Of a DNA stretch of 64,000 nt, positions 26,259-37,224 are shown piece by piece; the stretch's first letter is position 1; each line of letters opens with the position of its first letter. Under the pieces are notes generated by a model, which worked only from the letters and a program-made list of their open reading frames with translations, was not told the origin of the DNA and did no database searches. The translations under genes and the position numbers were made by a program. The DNA is taken from assembly GCF_001189845.1 (NCBI RefSeq), contig NZ_LFLZ01000005.1, positions 1-64,000 of the forward strand, written 5' to 3'. This DNA comes from Bradyrhizobium tropiciagri (lineage in GTDB: Bacteria; Pseudomonadota; Alphaproteobacteria; Rhizobiales; Xanthobacteraceae).

Positions 26259-26338
26259 CCGGCCCGAGTTAGAGAGCACCTTTCGCGCCCGGGGTGATAG
26301 GTCTGGCCGCCGTTCAGGACACCAACGAGGACGCCGGC

Positions 26339-27352
26339 ATGCTGGAAAAATTCGCGCGTTATCCGCTCACCTTCGGGCCGACCGCCATCGAGAAGCTCGA
26401 TCGGCTGTCAAAGCATCTCGGCGGCAAGGTCGAGCTCTATGCCAAGCGCGAGGATTGCAACTCCGGACTCGCCTTTGGCGGCAACAAGCTGCGCAAGCTC
26501 GAGTACATCATCCCCGACGCGATCGCCTCCAACGCCGACACGCTGGTCTCGATCGGCGGCGTGCAGTCGAACCACACCCGCATGGTCGCAGCGGTTGCGG
26601 CCAAGATCGGCATGAAGTGCCGCCTGGTGCAGGAAAGCTGGGTACCGCATGAGGACGCAGTCTATGACCGCGTCGGCAACATCCTGCTGTCGCGCGTGAT
26701 GGGCGCCGACGTGCGCCTGGTCGACAACGGCTTCGACATCGGCATCCGCAAGAGCTGGGAGCAGGCGATCGAGGAAGTGAAGGCAGCGGGTGGCAAGCCC
26801 TACGCTATTCCCGCCGGCGCCTCGGCGCACAAATATGGCGGGCTCGGCTATGTCGGCTTCGCCGAAGAGGTGCGCGCGCAGGAGCGCCAGCTCGGCGTCA
26901 AGTTCGACTACATCATCGTCTGCACGGTGACCGGCTCGACCCATGCCGGCATGCTGGTCGGCTTCGCCGCCGATGGGCGTGCGCGCAACGTGATCGGCAT
27001 CGACGGTTCGTTCACGCCCGTGCAGACCAAGGCGCAGGTGCTGTCGATCGCGCAGAACACCGCCAAGCTGGTCGAACTCGGCCGCGACATTGTCGAGGAT
27101 GACGTCGTGCTGATCGAGGATTACGCCTATCCCGCCTACGGCGTGCCGTCCGAGGAGACCAAGGAGGCGATCCGCCTCAGCGCGCGGCTGGAAGGCATGA
27201 TCACCGACCCCGTCTATGAGGGGAAGTCGATGCAGGGCATGATCGACCTGGTGCAGAAGGGCTTCTTCCCGGCCGGATCGAAGGTGCTCTACGCCCATCT
27301 CGGCGGCGCGCCGGCGCTCAACGGCTACGCCTACGCGTTCCGCAACGGCTGA
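26339..27352 (+). CDS. acdS: 1-aminocyclopropane-1-carboxylate deaminase
   Basis: A 337-residue PLP enzyme that cleaves the plant ethylene precursor ACC into 2-oxobutyrate and ammonia, lowering ethylene in host roots. PLP lysine K50 in [12 protein letters not shown]77 in [11 protein letters not shown]293-E294 in DPVYEGKS and L321 in [13 protein letters not shown] correspond (offset by one) to Lys51, Ser78, Tyr294, Glu295 and Leu322. The last two separate true ACC deaminase from D-cysteine desulfhydrase-like relatives. Start chosen by the GAGGA eight bases upstream. Expression is probably controlled by the divergent Lrp-type regulator. Confidence 0.95.
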   Translation: MLEKFARYPLTFGPTAIEKLDRLSKHLGGKVELYAKREDCNSGLAFGGNKLRKLEYIIPDAIASNADTLVSIGGVQSNHTRMVAAVAAKIGMKCRLVQESWVPHEDAVYDRVGNILLSRVMGADVRLVDNGFDIGIRKSWEQAIEEVKAAGGKPYAIPAGASAHKYGGLGYVGFAEEVRAQERQLGVKFDYIIVCTVTGSTHAGMLVGFAADGRARNVIGIDGSFTPVQTKAQVLSIAQNTAKLVELGRDIVEDDVVLIEDYAYPAYGVPSEETKEAIRLSARLEGMITDPVYEGKSMQGMIDLVQKGFFPAGSKVLYAHLGGAPALNGYAYAFRNG

Positions 27353-27486
27353 GGTTGGTCACGCTTGGTAGGCCTGGATTACGCTGCGCTTGATCCGGGC
27401 TACGTTCGTTTCCTACGTTCAGGTCCGCGTCAGTTTCGCCCGGTATTTTCATCGTGCCGGGCGACTCGGGAGACCTTCGCGTGAGG

Positions 27487-27732
27487 ATGTTGAATGCGGC
27501 TGGCCGGGCCTTCGCCGCGCTCGGCGTTGGCATCGTCGCCGTGGGGCATTGGTTCTGGGCCTATCAAGGTCACGGCGCCGTGCTTCGCGCCCGCCTGCTG
27601 GCGATGAATCACGCGGTCGAGCTGTATGCCGGCATTTTCCTGATCGGCGTCGGGGTCCATGGCCTCGCAGCCCACTACTGGTTCCGCGAACCAAACCCGC
27701 CCGCGCAGTCTTCGGCCCGGGAGCCGCAATAG
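27487..27732 (+). CDS. Small two-helix membrane protein
   Basis: An 81-residue protein with two hydrophobic segments (RAFAALGVGIVAVGHWFWAY and LYAGIFLIGVGVHGLAAHYW), both ending in His/Trp/Tyr. The start is uncertain: ATG at 27487 is used, GTG at 27481 or 27454 are alternatives. No family recognised. It is flanked by repeat-like sequence, so it may be a lone small inner-membrane protein. Confidence 0.5.
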   Translation: MLNAAGRAFAALGVGIVAVGHWFWAYQGHGAVLRARLLAMNHAVELYAGIFLIGVGVHGLAAHYWFREPNPPAQSSAREPQ

Positions 27733-27937
27733 CGGTGGCCTTGCGCAGCCGATGAATTGTGTCCGGGTTGACATCTTAGGAACAAAATAGGAACATGCGG
27801 TCTGTAACCAGAGGGTGTGGCGATCGTCTCATCCGTGGCGGTATTGTGCGGCCGCAGGACCAAAGGCCAAGCCGCGCACCACTTGCGGATGAATTTCTCC
27901 GCCTCCTATGATGGGTTGTGGCTGGGGAGCGCGCGTC

Positions 27938-29205
27938 ATGAGGATTGTGGTCTGGGCGGTCGTTGTGACCGCATGGTTGTTTGCGTCCGCAACTCCTTCG
28001 AACGCGCGCGGTCCCTACGGCTCGATCACGGTCGGCAATTGGAAGGGCGGTGCCTTCACCGACGACAAAAGTGGCGCATTCACGCATTGCTCGGCGGGGA
28101 CGGTCTATCAGAGTGGCATCCACTTCGTGGTGGCGATTACCGCGAATGGTAGTTGGCGGCTGGGCTTTGCCCATGAGAGCTGGCGTCTGACGCCGGGCGA
28201 GGCCTTTCCCCTCGCGCTGACCTTCGACGGCCAGCCCGCGTTCAATGTCTACGGCATGCCGCTCGGTACCCAGCTCGTCAATATCGAGATGCCGGTGACC
28301 TCCAACCTGATCAATCAGTTCCGCAAGGCGCACCAGATGACCGCGTTCGCGCAGGGACAGTTGTTTCAGTTCAACCTGAATCAAACCGGACAATTGCTGC
28401 CCGCTTTGCTCAACTGCGTGGTCTCGGTCAAGAAGAACGGCGTTGCCAATGCCGGGGAATTCGCGGTTGCGGCGAAGCCCGCGGCTGCAGCGGCGCCGTC
28501 GCCGCAGGCGGCTCCGAACCCGGCGCAGAAGCAGGCGAAGTCCGGCACTGGGACCGGCTTCGTGGTCAGCAGCAGCGGGCACGTCGTCACCAACCATCAT
28601 GTCATCAATGGTTGCAGCGAGATCACCGGCAATTTGAGCGGCGAGGCGCCGGTGAAATTGCGGCTGGTATCCGGCGACGAAACCAACGATCTCGCGCTGC
28701 TGCAGGCGCCGGCGCGTTCAAGGATGTCGCCAAGATCAGGCAAAATCCCATTCCGGTCGGCAATGGCGTGGTGGCGATCGGCTATCCTTATCACGGGCTG
28801 CTGACGTCCGATTTCACTGTCACCACGGGCATCGTCTCTTCGCTGAGCGGTATTCTCAACGATACCCGCTTCCTGCAGATCAGTGCAGCGGTGCAGCCGG
28901 GCAACAGCGGCGGTCCGCTGTTCGATCTCGGCGGCAGTGTGGTCGGCGTCGTGGCGGCCAAGCTCGATGCTGTCACGGTCGCGCGGGCAACAGGAACCAT
29001 CCCGGAGAACATCAATTTCGCGATCAAGACCGGGGCGTTGCGCGACTTCCTCGACAACAGCGCGGTGCAGTACCAAACCGCCGAGTGGCGTGATTCGTTA
29101 AAGCGGGAGACGCCGGAGATCGCCAAGGACGCGCGCGGATACACACTCCTGATCGTCTGCAAGGTGAACGAGCAGGCCGCGGGCAAGCGCGGCGATACGA
29201 AGTAG
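27938..29205 (+). pseudogene. Secreted trypsin-like (S1C/DegP-type) serine protease, one-base frameshift
   Basis: The first frame holds a signal peptide (ending PSNA-R), a 150-residue N-terminal domain, a Pro/Ala linker and the start of the protease domain with His in GHVVTNHHVING and Asp in DETNDLALLQAP. The second frame, from about 28715, supplies NPIPVGNGVVAIGYPYHGLL, the catalytic Ser in AAVQPGNSGGPLFDLGG and the end. Adding one base within GGCGCGTTC (giving A-F-K-D) restores the protein, so all three catalytic residues are intact. Either a recent pseudogene or an assembly error. Start chosen at the ATG after GGGGAG. Confidence 0.85.
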
Positions 29206-29222
29206 GAGCGCGTAGTAATTCG

Positions 29223-29296
29223 GATGGGTAGAGCGAAGCGAAACCCATCATCGTTCCGCGCATGAGATCGATGGGTTTCGCTGCGCTCTACCCATC
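29223..29296. repeat. Palindromic repeat (GATGGGTAGAGCG family)
   Basis: Inverted arms of about 27 bases (GATGGGTAGAGCGAAGCGAA... and its near complement ending TCTACCCATC) with a short centre. It lies just after the serine protease gene and could form a strong hairpin. Confidence 0.85.
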
Positions 29297-29329
29297 CTAC
29301 GCATCTTCGTAGCCAGGGCAGCTCGCCAG

Positions 29330-30271
29330 TTACCCTAGCCGCCGCAGCGTGTGCACCGTAATTTCAGCCGGGCAGTTCAGCCGCACCGGCGCGAGGCTGG
29401 TGCCGGCGCCGGTCGATGTGTAACCGGCGAGGTCGCCGAAGCGCCAGGCGCCCTTGCCCATCCGGCGCGGCAATCGCGCTTCCAGCTTGATCGCGATGCC
29501 GCCAGGCAGGCAGAGCTGGCCGCCATGGGTATGGCCGCTTAGCATCAGGTCGAAGCCGGCCGCCGCCGCTTCGCGATAGGATTCCGGCGTGTGCGCAAGC
29601 AGGATCGAGAACGCCTCGCGCGGGATCGCCGCGGCGGCCCTGGCGATGTCGTCGGTGCGATAGAAATGCGCGTCGTCGATCCCGGCGAGATGGATGGTCG
29701 CGCCATCGCGTGTGATCGGCTCCTGCTCGTTGAACAGCATCCTGATGCCCATCGCTTCCAGTCCCGGCGTCATGCGGATGCTGTCGTGATTGCCGAGGAT
29801 GCCGTAGAGCGGCGGTTTGATGCGCGCGCAGACATCCTTCATCAGCGCGAGGCTAGTCTCGAACGGGCCGAACGTCCTGCCGCGATAGTCGCCGGTCAGG
29901 ACGCAGATGTCGCAGGCGAGGTAGCGCACAATGTCAGCCAGATGCCGCATCGCGCCCTGGCTGATGTCGGCGTGGAGATCGCTGAGATGAAGGATGGTGA
30001 AGCCGTCGAAGGCCGCCGGCAGCCGCGTCGACGTCACCAGATTGCGCCGCACCTCGACCCGGTCGGCATTGCGCCGCGCGCGGCCGTGGAGGCCGGCCAG
30101 CTTGAGCGCCGTCGTGACGATCCGCGGCGCCAGCCGCCAGTTCTCGACATTGAACACCAGCGTGCCTTGGCCGATCAACTGCTTCTCGTGCGCGGCCTCG
30201 ATCCCAAGCCGGCGCACGACGTGATCCGCGCCGATCCGCTCGACCAGTCCCTGCAATGCCGTGTCGGCCAT
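29330..30271 (-). CDS. Calcineurin-like metallophosphoesterase
   Basis: A 313-residue metallophosphoesterase of the YkuE/YaeI type. The five dimetal motifs are present in order: HLSDLHADIS (DxH), VLTGDYRG (GDxxD region), GILGNHDSIR (GNHD), ILLAHTPESY and LSGHTHGGQLCLPGG (GHTH). Related enzymes act on phosphodiesters or lipid pyrophosphates near the membrane. Here about 70 N-terminal residues precede the domain, and no signal peptide is evident, so location is unclear. Start at MADTALQGL is preferred over a longer frame that runs into a repeat. Monocistronic. Confidence 0.88.
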   Translation of the reverse strand: MADTALQGLVERIGADHVVRRLGIEAAHEKQLIGQGTLVFNVENWRLAPRIVTTALKLAGLHGRARRNADRVEVRRNLVTSTRLPAAFDGFTILHLSDLHADISQGAMRHLADIVRYLACDICVLTGDYRGRTFGPFETSLALMKDVCARIKPPLYGILGNHDSIRMTPGLEAMGIRMLFNEQEPITRDGATIHLAGIDDAHFYRTDDIARAAAAIPREAFSILLAHTPESYREAAAAGFDLMLSGHTHGGQLCLPGGIAIKLEARLPRRMGKGAWRFGDLAGYTSTGAGTSLAPVRLNCPAEITVHTLRRLG

Positions 30272-30355
30272 CGTCCCCCGTGCGGCCCGCGATGCGACGC
30301 GGGCCGGCGCGACACTACCATGCGCGATCCCGATGGGGATACCGCCGAGGCCAAA

Positions 30356-30428
30356 GCATGATCCCGAAAAGCGCGCAGCGGTTTTCCCTCGGGACAAACG
30401 CGGGACGCGTTTGGCGGAGATCATGCTC
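30356..30428. repeat. Palindromic repeat (GCATGATC family)
   Basis: Starts GCATGATCCCGAAAAG and ends GAGATCATGC, with inner inverted segments rich in AACGCGGGA/CCCTCGGG. Related pieces occur at 44564-44609 and near 6151. Confidence 0.75.
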
Positions 30429-30477
30429 AAATAAGGAGCCAAGGCGCGATGACGATTCGACCCGATCTCATCGCGCC

Positions 30478-32226
<1,749 letters not shown>

Positions 32227-32428
32227 GGTCCGTCTCTTCCCTCTATCGTTGTGCCTTGGCCACGCCTCGTTGGACGCGGTGGACAAAAGATTAGGGCTGT
32301 TGCGCCGCCGCCCGCAAGCGCATGCGTTGCCCCGTGGGGTATGGCTCCTATGCCGCGCCCGATACGGAGGTGGTCCAGTACGGCAGCATGGGTGTAAGCT
32401 CTCGTCGCCAAGCAAGGGGCTATGTTCC

Positions 32429-33361
32429 ATGAAGAAGGATGAACTAGAGGCTGCCCTCGGCCAAGGCGATCTGGGGCCGATCGAAGACTACCTTGATGCA
32501 ATCGCCACTCAACCGCGGCTGCCTGCCCTTGCCGTCGGCATGTGCCTGCTCAGGATGGAAGAGGCGGCGCCCCCGCTGCGAGCCCTGGTCGCTCGGGCCG
32601 CGAATGGCGAAATGCTCTCCGACGACGAAGTCGGACTGCTGTTTCGTGGCCTTTATGTTCTCGGTGGCGGCCGCGACAAGGAGGTTTGCCGGGACTTGCT
32701 CCGGTTGCTACGCAGACCCGAAGCCGAACTCGATGATCTGCTGGGCGACGTCGTGACGCAGAGCATGGCAAGCATCGTTGCCGGCGTGTTCGATGGTAAT
32801 GTCGAGGCCTTGTTGAGCCCGATTGCGGATCGATCTATCGATCAGTTCGTCCGCGAACAGATTCTCGGCGCGGCGACTTTCCTCACGTGGAACGGGAGCA
32901 TTCCGGATGAGCGGATGCGGCGCCTGCTGGTGGCATTTTATGAGGATGGCTTCGCTGAGAACGAGGATCAGGCCTGGTTCGGCTGGCAGCGGGCAATCGC
33001 CCTGTTGGGGCTGCGCGAGCTGGCGCCGCTGGTGCACCGCGCTATCGATGAAGGCCGTATCCCTGAATGGATGGCCCGACACGAAGAATTTGAGCAGGAT
33101 CTCGCTGATGCCGAGCAGAGTCCCAGGGACGTTACCCGCTTCGAGGAAGCTCATCTCGGCTATATCGAAGATGTCGTCGATGCATTGGCATGGACCGAAT
33201 ACGACGACGTCACGGATCAACTCGCCGACGAAGACTTCGAGGCGGGATGGATGCCCACCGAGCCCGTGAGAAATCCCCTGCGCCACGTCGGACGTAACGA
33301 CCCATGCCCGTGCGGAAGCGGCAAGAAATACAAGAAGTGCTGTCTCGCCAATCCGCCCTGA
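32429..33361 (+). CDS. DUF1186-like protein with C-terminal SEC-C zinc motif
   Basis: A 310-residue, mostly helical cytoplasmic protein of the DUF1186 type. It ends with a SEC-C metal-binding motif ([19 protein letters not shown]), the same zinc knuckle found at the SecA C-terminus. The body is a run of paired helices ([20 protein letters not shown] and others), perhaps HEAT-like. Function is unknown; SEC-C motifs often mediate binding to ribosomes or proteins. It is divergent from the monooxygenase gene. Confidence 0.8.
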   Translation: MKKDELEAALGQGDLGPIEDYLDAIATQPRLPALAVGMCLLRMEEAAPPLRALVARAANGEMLSDDEVGLLFRGLYVLGGGRDKEVCRDLLRLLRRPEAELDDLLGDVVTQSMASIVAGVFDGNVEALLSPIADRSIDQFVREQILGAATFLTWNGSIPDERMRRLLVAFYEDGFAENEDQAWFGWQRAIALLGLRELAPLVHRAIDEGRIPEWMARHEEFEQDLADAEQSPRDVTRFEEAHLGYIEDVVDALAWTEYDDVTDQLADEDFEAGWMPTEPVRNPLRHVGRNDPCPCGSGKKYKKCCLANPP

Positions 33362-33413
33362 GCCAGCACACGACACGATCGAGCTGATGGCAAGCCGATC
33401 GTTGCGTCGCTAC

Positions 33414-35282
33414 TTAGCCCGCCGTTGCCTTCACGATCCGGATCAGCTCGTCGCCATAATGCTCGAGCTTCTTGTCGCCGATCCCGGCGATGTTGCGCAA
33501 GTCGCTGAGCGTATCCGGACGCATCGCGGCGATGCCGTCGATGGTGGAATCGTGCAGCACCACATAGGCTGGCACGCCGCGCTGCCGCGCGACGTCCGAG
33601 CGCCAGGCGCGCAAGGCCGCATGCAGCGCCGGGTTTGCGACACCGCCTGGGCTGTCGGCCGCGGCCACGAGCTCGCCGCGCCGCGACTTGCTGCGCACCG
33701 CTCGGTTGCGCGCGCCTTCCGGCTGCTCGCGCAGCATCACGGCGGTCTCGCCCTTCAGCACGCCGCGGGCGCTGTCGGTCAGCTTCAGGGCGCCAAAGGC
33801 GTCGCTGTCGGCGCGCAGATGGCCCATCGCCACCAGCTGACGCAGCACCGCGCGCCATTGCTTCTCGTTGAGCTCGCGGCCGATGCCGAACACCGACAAT
33901 TGGTCGTGGTTGAACTGCTTGACCCGCTCGGTCAGCCGCCCGACCAGCACGTCGATCAGGTGCATGGCGCCGAACCGTTGCCCGGTGCGGTAGACGCATG
34001 ACAAGAGCTTCTGTGCCAGCACCTTGCCGTCGCGGACGCGCGGCGGCGTCAGGCAGTTGTCGCAATTGCCGCAGCTTTCATCGCTGCGGGTCTCGCCGAA
34101 ATAACCGAGCAGACGCTGCCTCCGGCAATGCACGGTCTCGGCGAGCGCAACGAGTGCGTCGAGCTTGCCGATCGAGACGCGCTTGAAGGCGTCGGAGCCG
34201 GTGGATTCATCGATCATGCGGCGCTGCTGCACGATGTCGGAGAGGCCGTAGGCCATCCACGCCGCCGACGGCTTGCCGTCACGGCCGGCGCGTCCGGTCT
34301 CCTGGTAATAGGCCTCGATGCTCTTCGGCAGATCGAGGTGCGCGACGAAGCGCACATCGGGCTTGTCGATGCCCATGCCGAACGCGATCGTGGCGACGAT
34401 CACGATTCCGTCCTCATTGAGGAAGCGGTCCTGATGCCGGGCGCGCACGCTGGCATCGAGCCCGGCATGATAGGGCAGCGCGGGGATGCCGGCCTCGCTC
34501 AGCGCCGAAGCGACATCCTCGACCTTGGCGCGCGACAGGCAATAGACCACGCCGGCGTCGCCGGCATGCCGCTCCTTGATGAAGTTCTTCAGCTGCGTCG
34601 TCGCATTCTGCTTGTCGACGATCTCGTAGCGGATGTTGGGGCGGTCGAAGCTGGCGACGAATTCCGGCGCGTCGGTGAGGGACAGTCGCTCGGCGATCTC
34701 CTTTCGCGTCAGCGCGTCCGCGGTCGCGGTCAGCGCGATGCGCGGCACCTTGGGGAAGCGTTCGGCGAGTGCGGACAGGCCGATATATTCCGGGCGGAAA
34801 TCGTGGCCCCATTGCGAGACGCAATGCGCCTCGTCGATCGCAAACAGCGCGATCTGCGCCTGGCTGAGCAGATTGAGGCAGCGCGGCGTCAGCAGCCGCT
34901 CCGGCGCGACATAGAGCAGATCGAGATCGCCGGCGAGCAGCCGCCGCTCGACCTCGGAGGCCTCCTCATAGGACAGCGTCGAGTTCAGCACTGCGGCGTT
35001 GACGCCGGCTTCGGTGAGGCCCGCGACCTGGTCGCGCATCAGCGCGATCAGGGGCGACACCACGATGCCGCAGCCGTCGCGCAGCAGCGCCGGCAACTGG
35101 TAGCACAGCGATTTGCCGCCGCCGGTCGGCATCAGCACCAGGCAATTGCCGCCGTCGGTGACGTGGCGGACGATCTTCTCCTGCGCGCCGCGGAAGCCGG
35201 ACAGGCCGAACACGGAACTGAGCACGGACCGCGCGTCGCGGGGCAGAGCGGATGCACGATCGAGGGCGGGCTGGGCGGTCAT
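33414..35282 (-). CDS. recQ: ATP-dependent DNA helicase RecQ
   Basis: A 622-residue RecQ with full domain order. Helicase core: Walker [19 protein letters not shown], motif [22 protein letters not shown], motif [19 protein letters not shown]. Zinc-binding cysteines [10 protein letters not shown]...CGNCDNC follow, then the winged-helix RQC domain and a C-terminal HRDC domain ([35 protein letters not shown]). It unwinds DNA 3' to 5' in recombination and replication-fork repair. Length is as expected for bacterial RecQ. It is divergent from the cytochrome/molybdoenzyme operon. Confidence 0.95.
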   Translation of the reverse strand: MTAQPALDRASALPRDARSVLSSVFGLSGFRGAQEKIVRHVTDGGNCLVLMPTGGGKSLCYQLPALLRDGCGIVVSPLIALMRDQVAGLTEAGVNAAVLNSTLSYEEASEVERRLLAGDLDLLYVAPERLLTPRCLNLLSQAQIALFAIDEAHCVSQWGHDFRPEYIGLSALAERFPKVPRIALTATADALTRKEIAERLSLTDAPEFVASFDRPNIRYEIVDKQNATTQLKNFIKERHAGDAGVVYCLSRAKVEDVASALSEAGIPALPYHAGLDASVRARHQDRFLNEDGIVIVATIAFGMGIDKPDVRFVAHLDLPKSIEAYYQETGRAGRDGKPSAAWMAYGLSDIVQQRRMIDESTGSDAFKRVSIGKLDALVALAETVHCRRQRLLGYFGETRSDESCGNCDNCLTPPRVRDGKVLAQKLLSCVYRTGQRFGAMHLIDVLVGRLTERVKQFNHDQLSVFGIGRELNEKQWRAVLRQLVAMGHLRADSDAFGALKLTDSARGVLKGETAVMLREQPEGARNRAVRSKSRRGELVAAADSPGGVANPALHAALRAWRSDVARQRGVPAYVVLHDSTIDGIAAMRPDTLSDLRNIAGIGDKKLEHYGDELIRIVKATAG

Positions 35283-35352
35283 GATCCCTTGGTATGTCCT
35301 GGGGTCAACAGGCGGTGATCGAGCTCTTCTGGCCGAACGATACCGGAACGAA

Positions 35353-35368
35353 ACGTGTTAATACACGT
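35353..35368. promoter_or_regulatory. Palindrome ACGTGT-N4-ACACGT upstream of the molybdoenzyme operon
   Basis: Perfect six-base arms with a TAAT centre, 25 bp before the first start codon of the cytochrome-FeS-Mo operon and 71 bp from the recQ start. It could be an operator for either gene. Confidence 0.4.
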
Positions 35369-35392
35369 CCCAACAACAAACTCAATTCAGGC

Positions 35393-36736
35393 ATGCCCGG
35401 TCAGCTGCGGATCATCACAGGCATTGCTGCGATCGTGCTGTTCGCCGGAGCGACGGCGGCCTTCGCGGCCGCCTGGCAGCCACAGATTGCGGCCATGGCG
35501 CCGCCGCGGCCCGATACCTTCGATCCTGATATCGTCAAGCGCGGCCGCGATCTCGCGGCGATCGGCAACTGCAACACCTGCCATACCGTGCACGGCGGCG
35601 GAAACTACGCCGGCGGGCTTCCGGTTCCGACGCCGTTCGGCACTATCTTCTCGTCCAACATCACGCCGGACGCCGAGACCGGCATCGGGAGCTGGCCGGA
35701 GGAGGCGTTCGTCCGGGCGATGCGCGCGGGCGTCAGCCGCGACGGTCGGCATTTGTACCCGACCTTTCCCTACGACCATTTCACCAACGTGTCTGACGCG
35801 GATGACCGGGCGCTCTATGCGTTCCTGATGACGCGGCAGCCGGTGCACGCCTCGCCGCCAGCGAATCAGCTGACGTTTCCGCTGAACTACCGGCCGCTGA
35901 TTGCAGGCTGGAAGCTCTTGTATCTTCGCAGCGGCGACGTGTCTGCCGACGCGGCGAAGGGCGCGGAATGGAACCGTGGCGCCTATCTGGTCGAGGGGCT
36001 CGCGCATTGCGGCGCCTGCCACACGCCGCGCAACGCGCTCGGCGCCGAGCGGGTGAATGCGCAGTTCTCCGGCGGCGACGTCGACAATTGGCACGCCTAC
36101 GCGCTGAACGACACCTCGCACGCCCCGGTGCGCTGGAGCGCCGACGCGCTCTACGCCTATTTGCGGCACGGCTGGCAAGCCGATCACGGCACCGCGCGCG
36201 GGCCGATGGCCGAGGTGGTCGGCAATCTCGCGACAGTGGCCGACAGCGACGTGCGCGCCATCGCCGTGTACATGGCCGACGTCTCGGCCGCGCCGGCGCC
36301 GGATCGGAAATCACCGACTGATGCGGTGGCGCAATCGGCGTCGACGGACGCAACACAAGCGAACGCCGCAGGCGCCGCGATCTATGCCGCGGCCTGCGCC
36401 TCCTGCCATGAGGGCGGCCGGGCGCTGCCCTATGGCGGCGTCAACCTCGCGCTCAGCACGGCGATCGCAGGCCCCGACCCGCGCAACCTGCTCAACATCG
36501 TGCTGTCGGGCGTCGGCGCCGTCGCGGGCGAGCGCAGTCCGATCATGCCGGGCTTCGCGGCCAGCATCGATGATGCCCAGATGGTCGCGCTTGCGAATTA
36601 TCTACGCAGCAAGTTCGGCAAGCGGCAGCCGTGGAACGATCTCGACAAGGCGGTGCGTGATGCGCGCGCGGTGCAAGCCACGTCGCTTGCGGCGGGCGAC
36701 GCGACTGCGGAATCAAGTCAACGAGGCAAGCCATGA
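35393..36736 (+). CDS. Tri-haem cytochrome c subunit of molybdenum dehydrogenase
   Basis: A 447-residue exported cytochrome with three haem-binding motifs: CNTCH (near 60), CGACH (near 210) and CASCH (near 340). Signal/anchor segment about 5-30. This is the layout of the cytochrome subunits that pass electrons from periplasmic alcohol or aldehyde dehydrogenases to the quinone pool. The stop overlaps the FeS subunit start by four bases. It belongs to a three-gene operon, so electrons probably go from the Mo centre through FeS clusters to this protein and on to the chain. Confidence 0.9.
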   Translation: MPGQLRIITGIAAIVLFAGATAAFAAAWQPQIAAMAPPRPDTFDPDIVKRGRDLAAIGNCNTCHTVHGGGNYAGGLPVPTPFGTIFSSNITPDAETGIGSWPEEAFVRAMRAGVSRDGRHLYPTFPYDHFTNVSDADDRALYAFLMTRQPVHASPPANQLTFPLNYRPLIAGWKLLYLRSGDVSADAAKGAEWNRGAYLVEGLAHCGACHTPRNALGAERVNAQFSGGDVDNWHAYALNDTSHAPVRWSADALYAYLRHGWQADHGTARGPMAEVVGNLATVADSDVRAIAVYMADVSAAPAPDRKSPTDAVAQSASTDATQANAAGAAIYAAACASCHEGGRALPYGGVNLALSTAIAGPDPRNLLNIVLSGVGAVAGERSPIMPGFAASIDDAQMVALANYLRSKFGKRQPWNDLDKAVRDARAVQATSLAAGDATAESSQRGKP

Positions 36737-37224
36737 TGACGTTGAAGGTCAATGGCCGGGATCATCAGGTCGACGCTGATCCGGATACGCCGCTGCTCTA
36801 TGTGCTGCGCAATGATCTCGCGCTCAATGCCGCCAAGTTCGGCTGCGGGCTCGGGCAATGCGGCTCCTGCACCGTAATCGTCGACGGCAAGGCGGTGCTG
36901 TCCTGTGTCACACCGCTGCTGCTCGTCGAGGGCAAGCAGGTGACGACGCTGGAAGGGCTCGGCACGGTGGCGGCGCCGGCGCCGATCCAGCGCGCCTTCA
37001 TGGAGGAACAGGCGGCACAGTGTGGCTATTGCACTGCCGGGATGATGATGCGGGCGCAGGCGCTGTTGATGCGCAACCCGAAACCGTCGGATGCGCGGAT
37101 CCGCGCCGAGTTCGAGCCGCATCTGTGCCGCTGTGGCACCCATATGCGCATCCTGCACGCGGTGCATCGCGCCGCCAGGCTGATGGACACGGCAGATGCC
37201 GCAAGCGACAAGAGCGTGCGATGA
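36733..37224 (+). CDS. Two-cluster [2Fe-2S] subunit of xanthine-oxidase-family dehydrogenase
   Basis: A 163-residue protein with both ferredoxin-like clusters: plant-type CGLGQCGSCTVIVDGKAVLSC near residue 40, and the four-helix-type pair CGYC (about 98) and CRCGTH (about 135). It is the small subunit (IorA/CoxS-like) of molybdenum hydroxylases. It overlaps the flanking genes by four bases on each side (ATGA), implying coupled translation of the complex. Confidence 0.93.
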   Translation: MMTLKVNGRDHQVDADPDTPLLYVLRNDLALNAAKFGCGLGQCGSCTVIVDGKAVLSCVTPLLLVEGKQVTTLEGLGTVAAPAPIQRAFMEEQAAQCGYCTAGMMMRAQALLMRNPKPSDARIRAEFEPHLCRCGTHMRILHAVHRAARLMDTADAASDKSVR

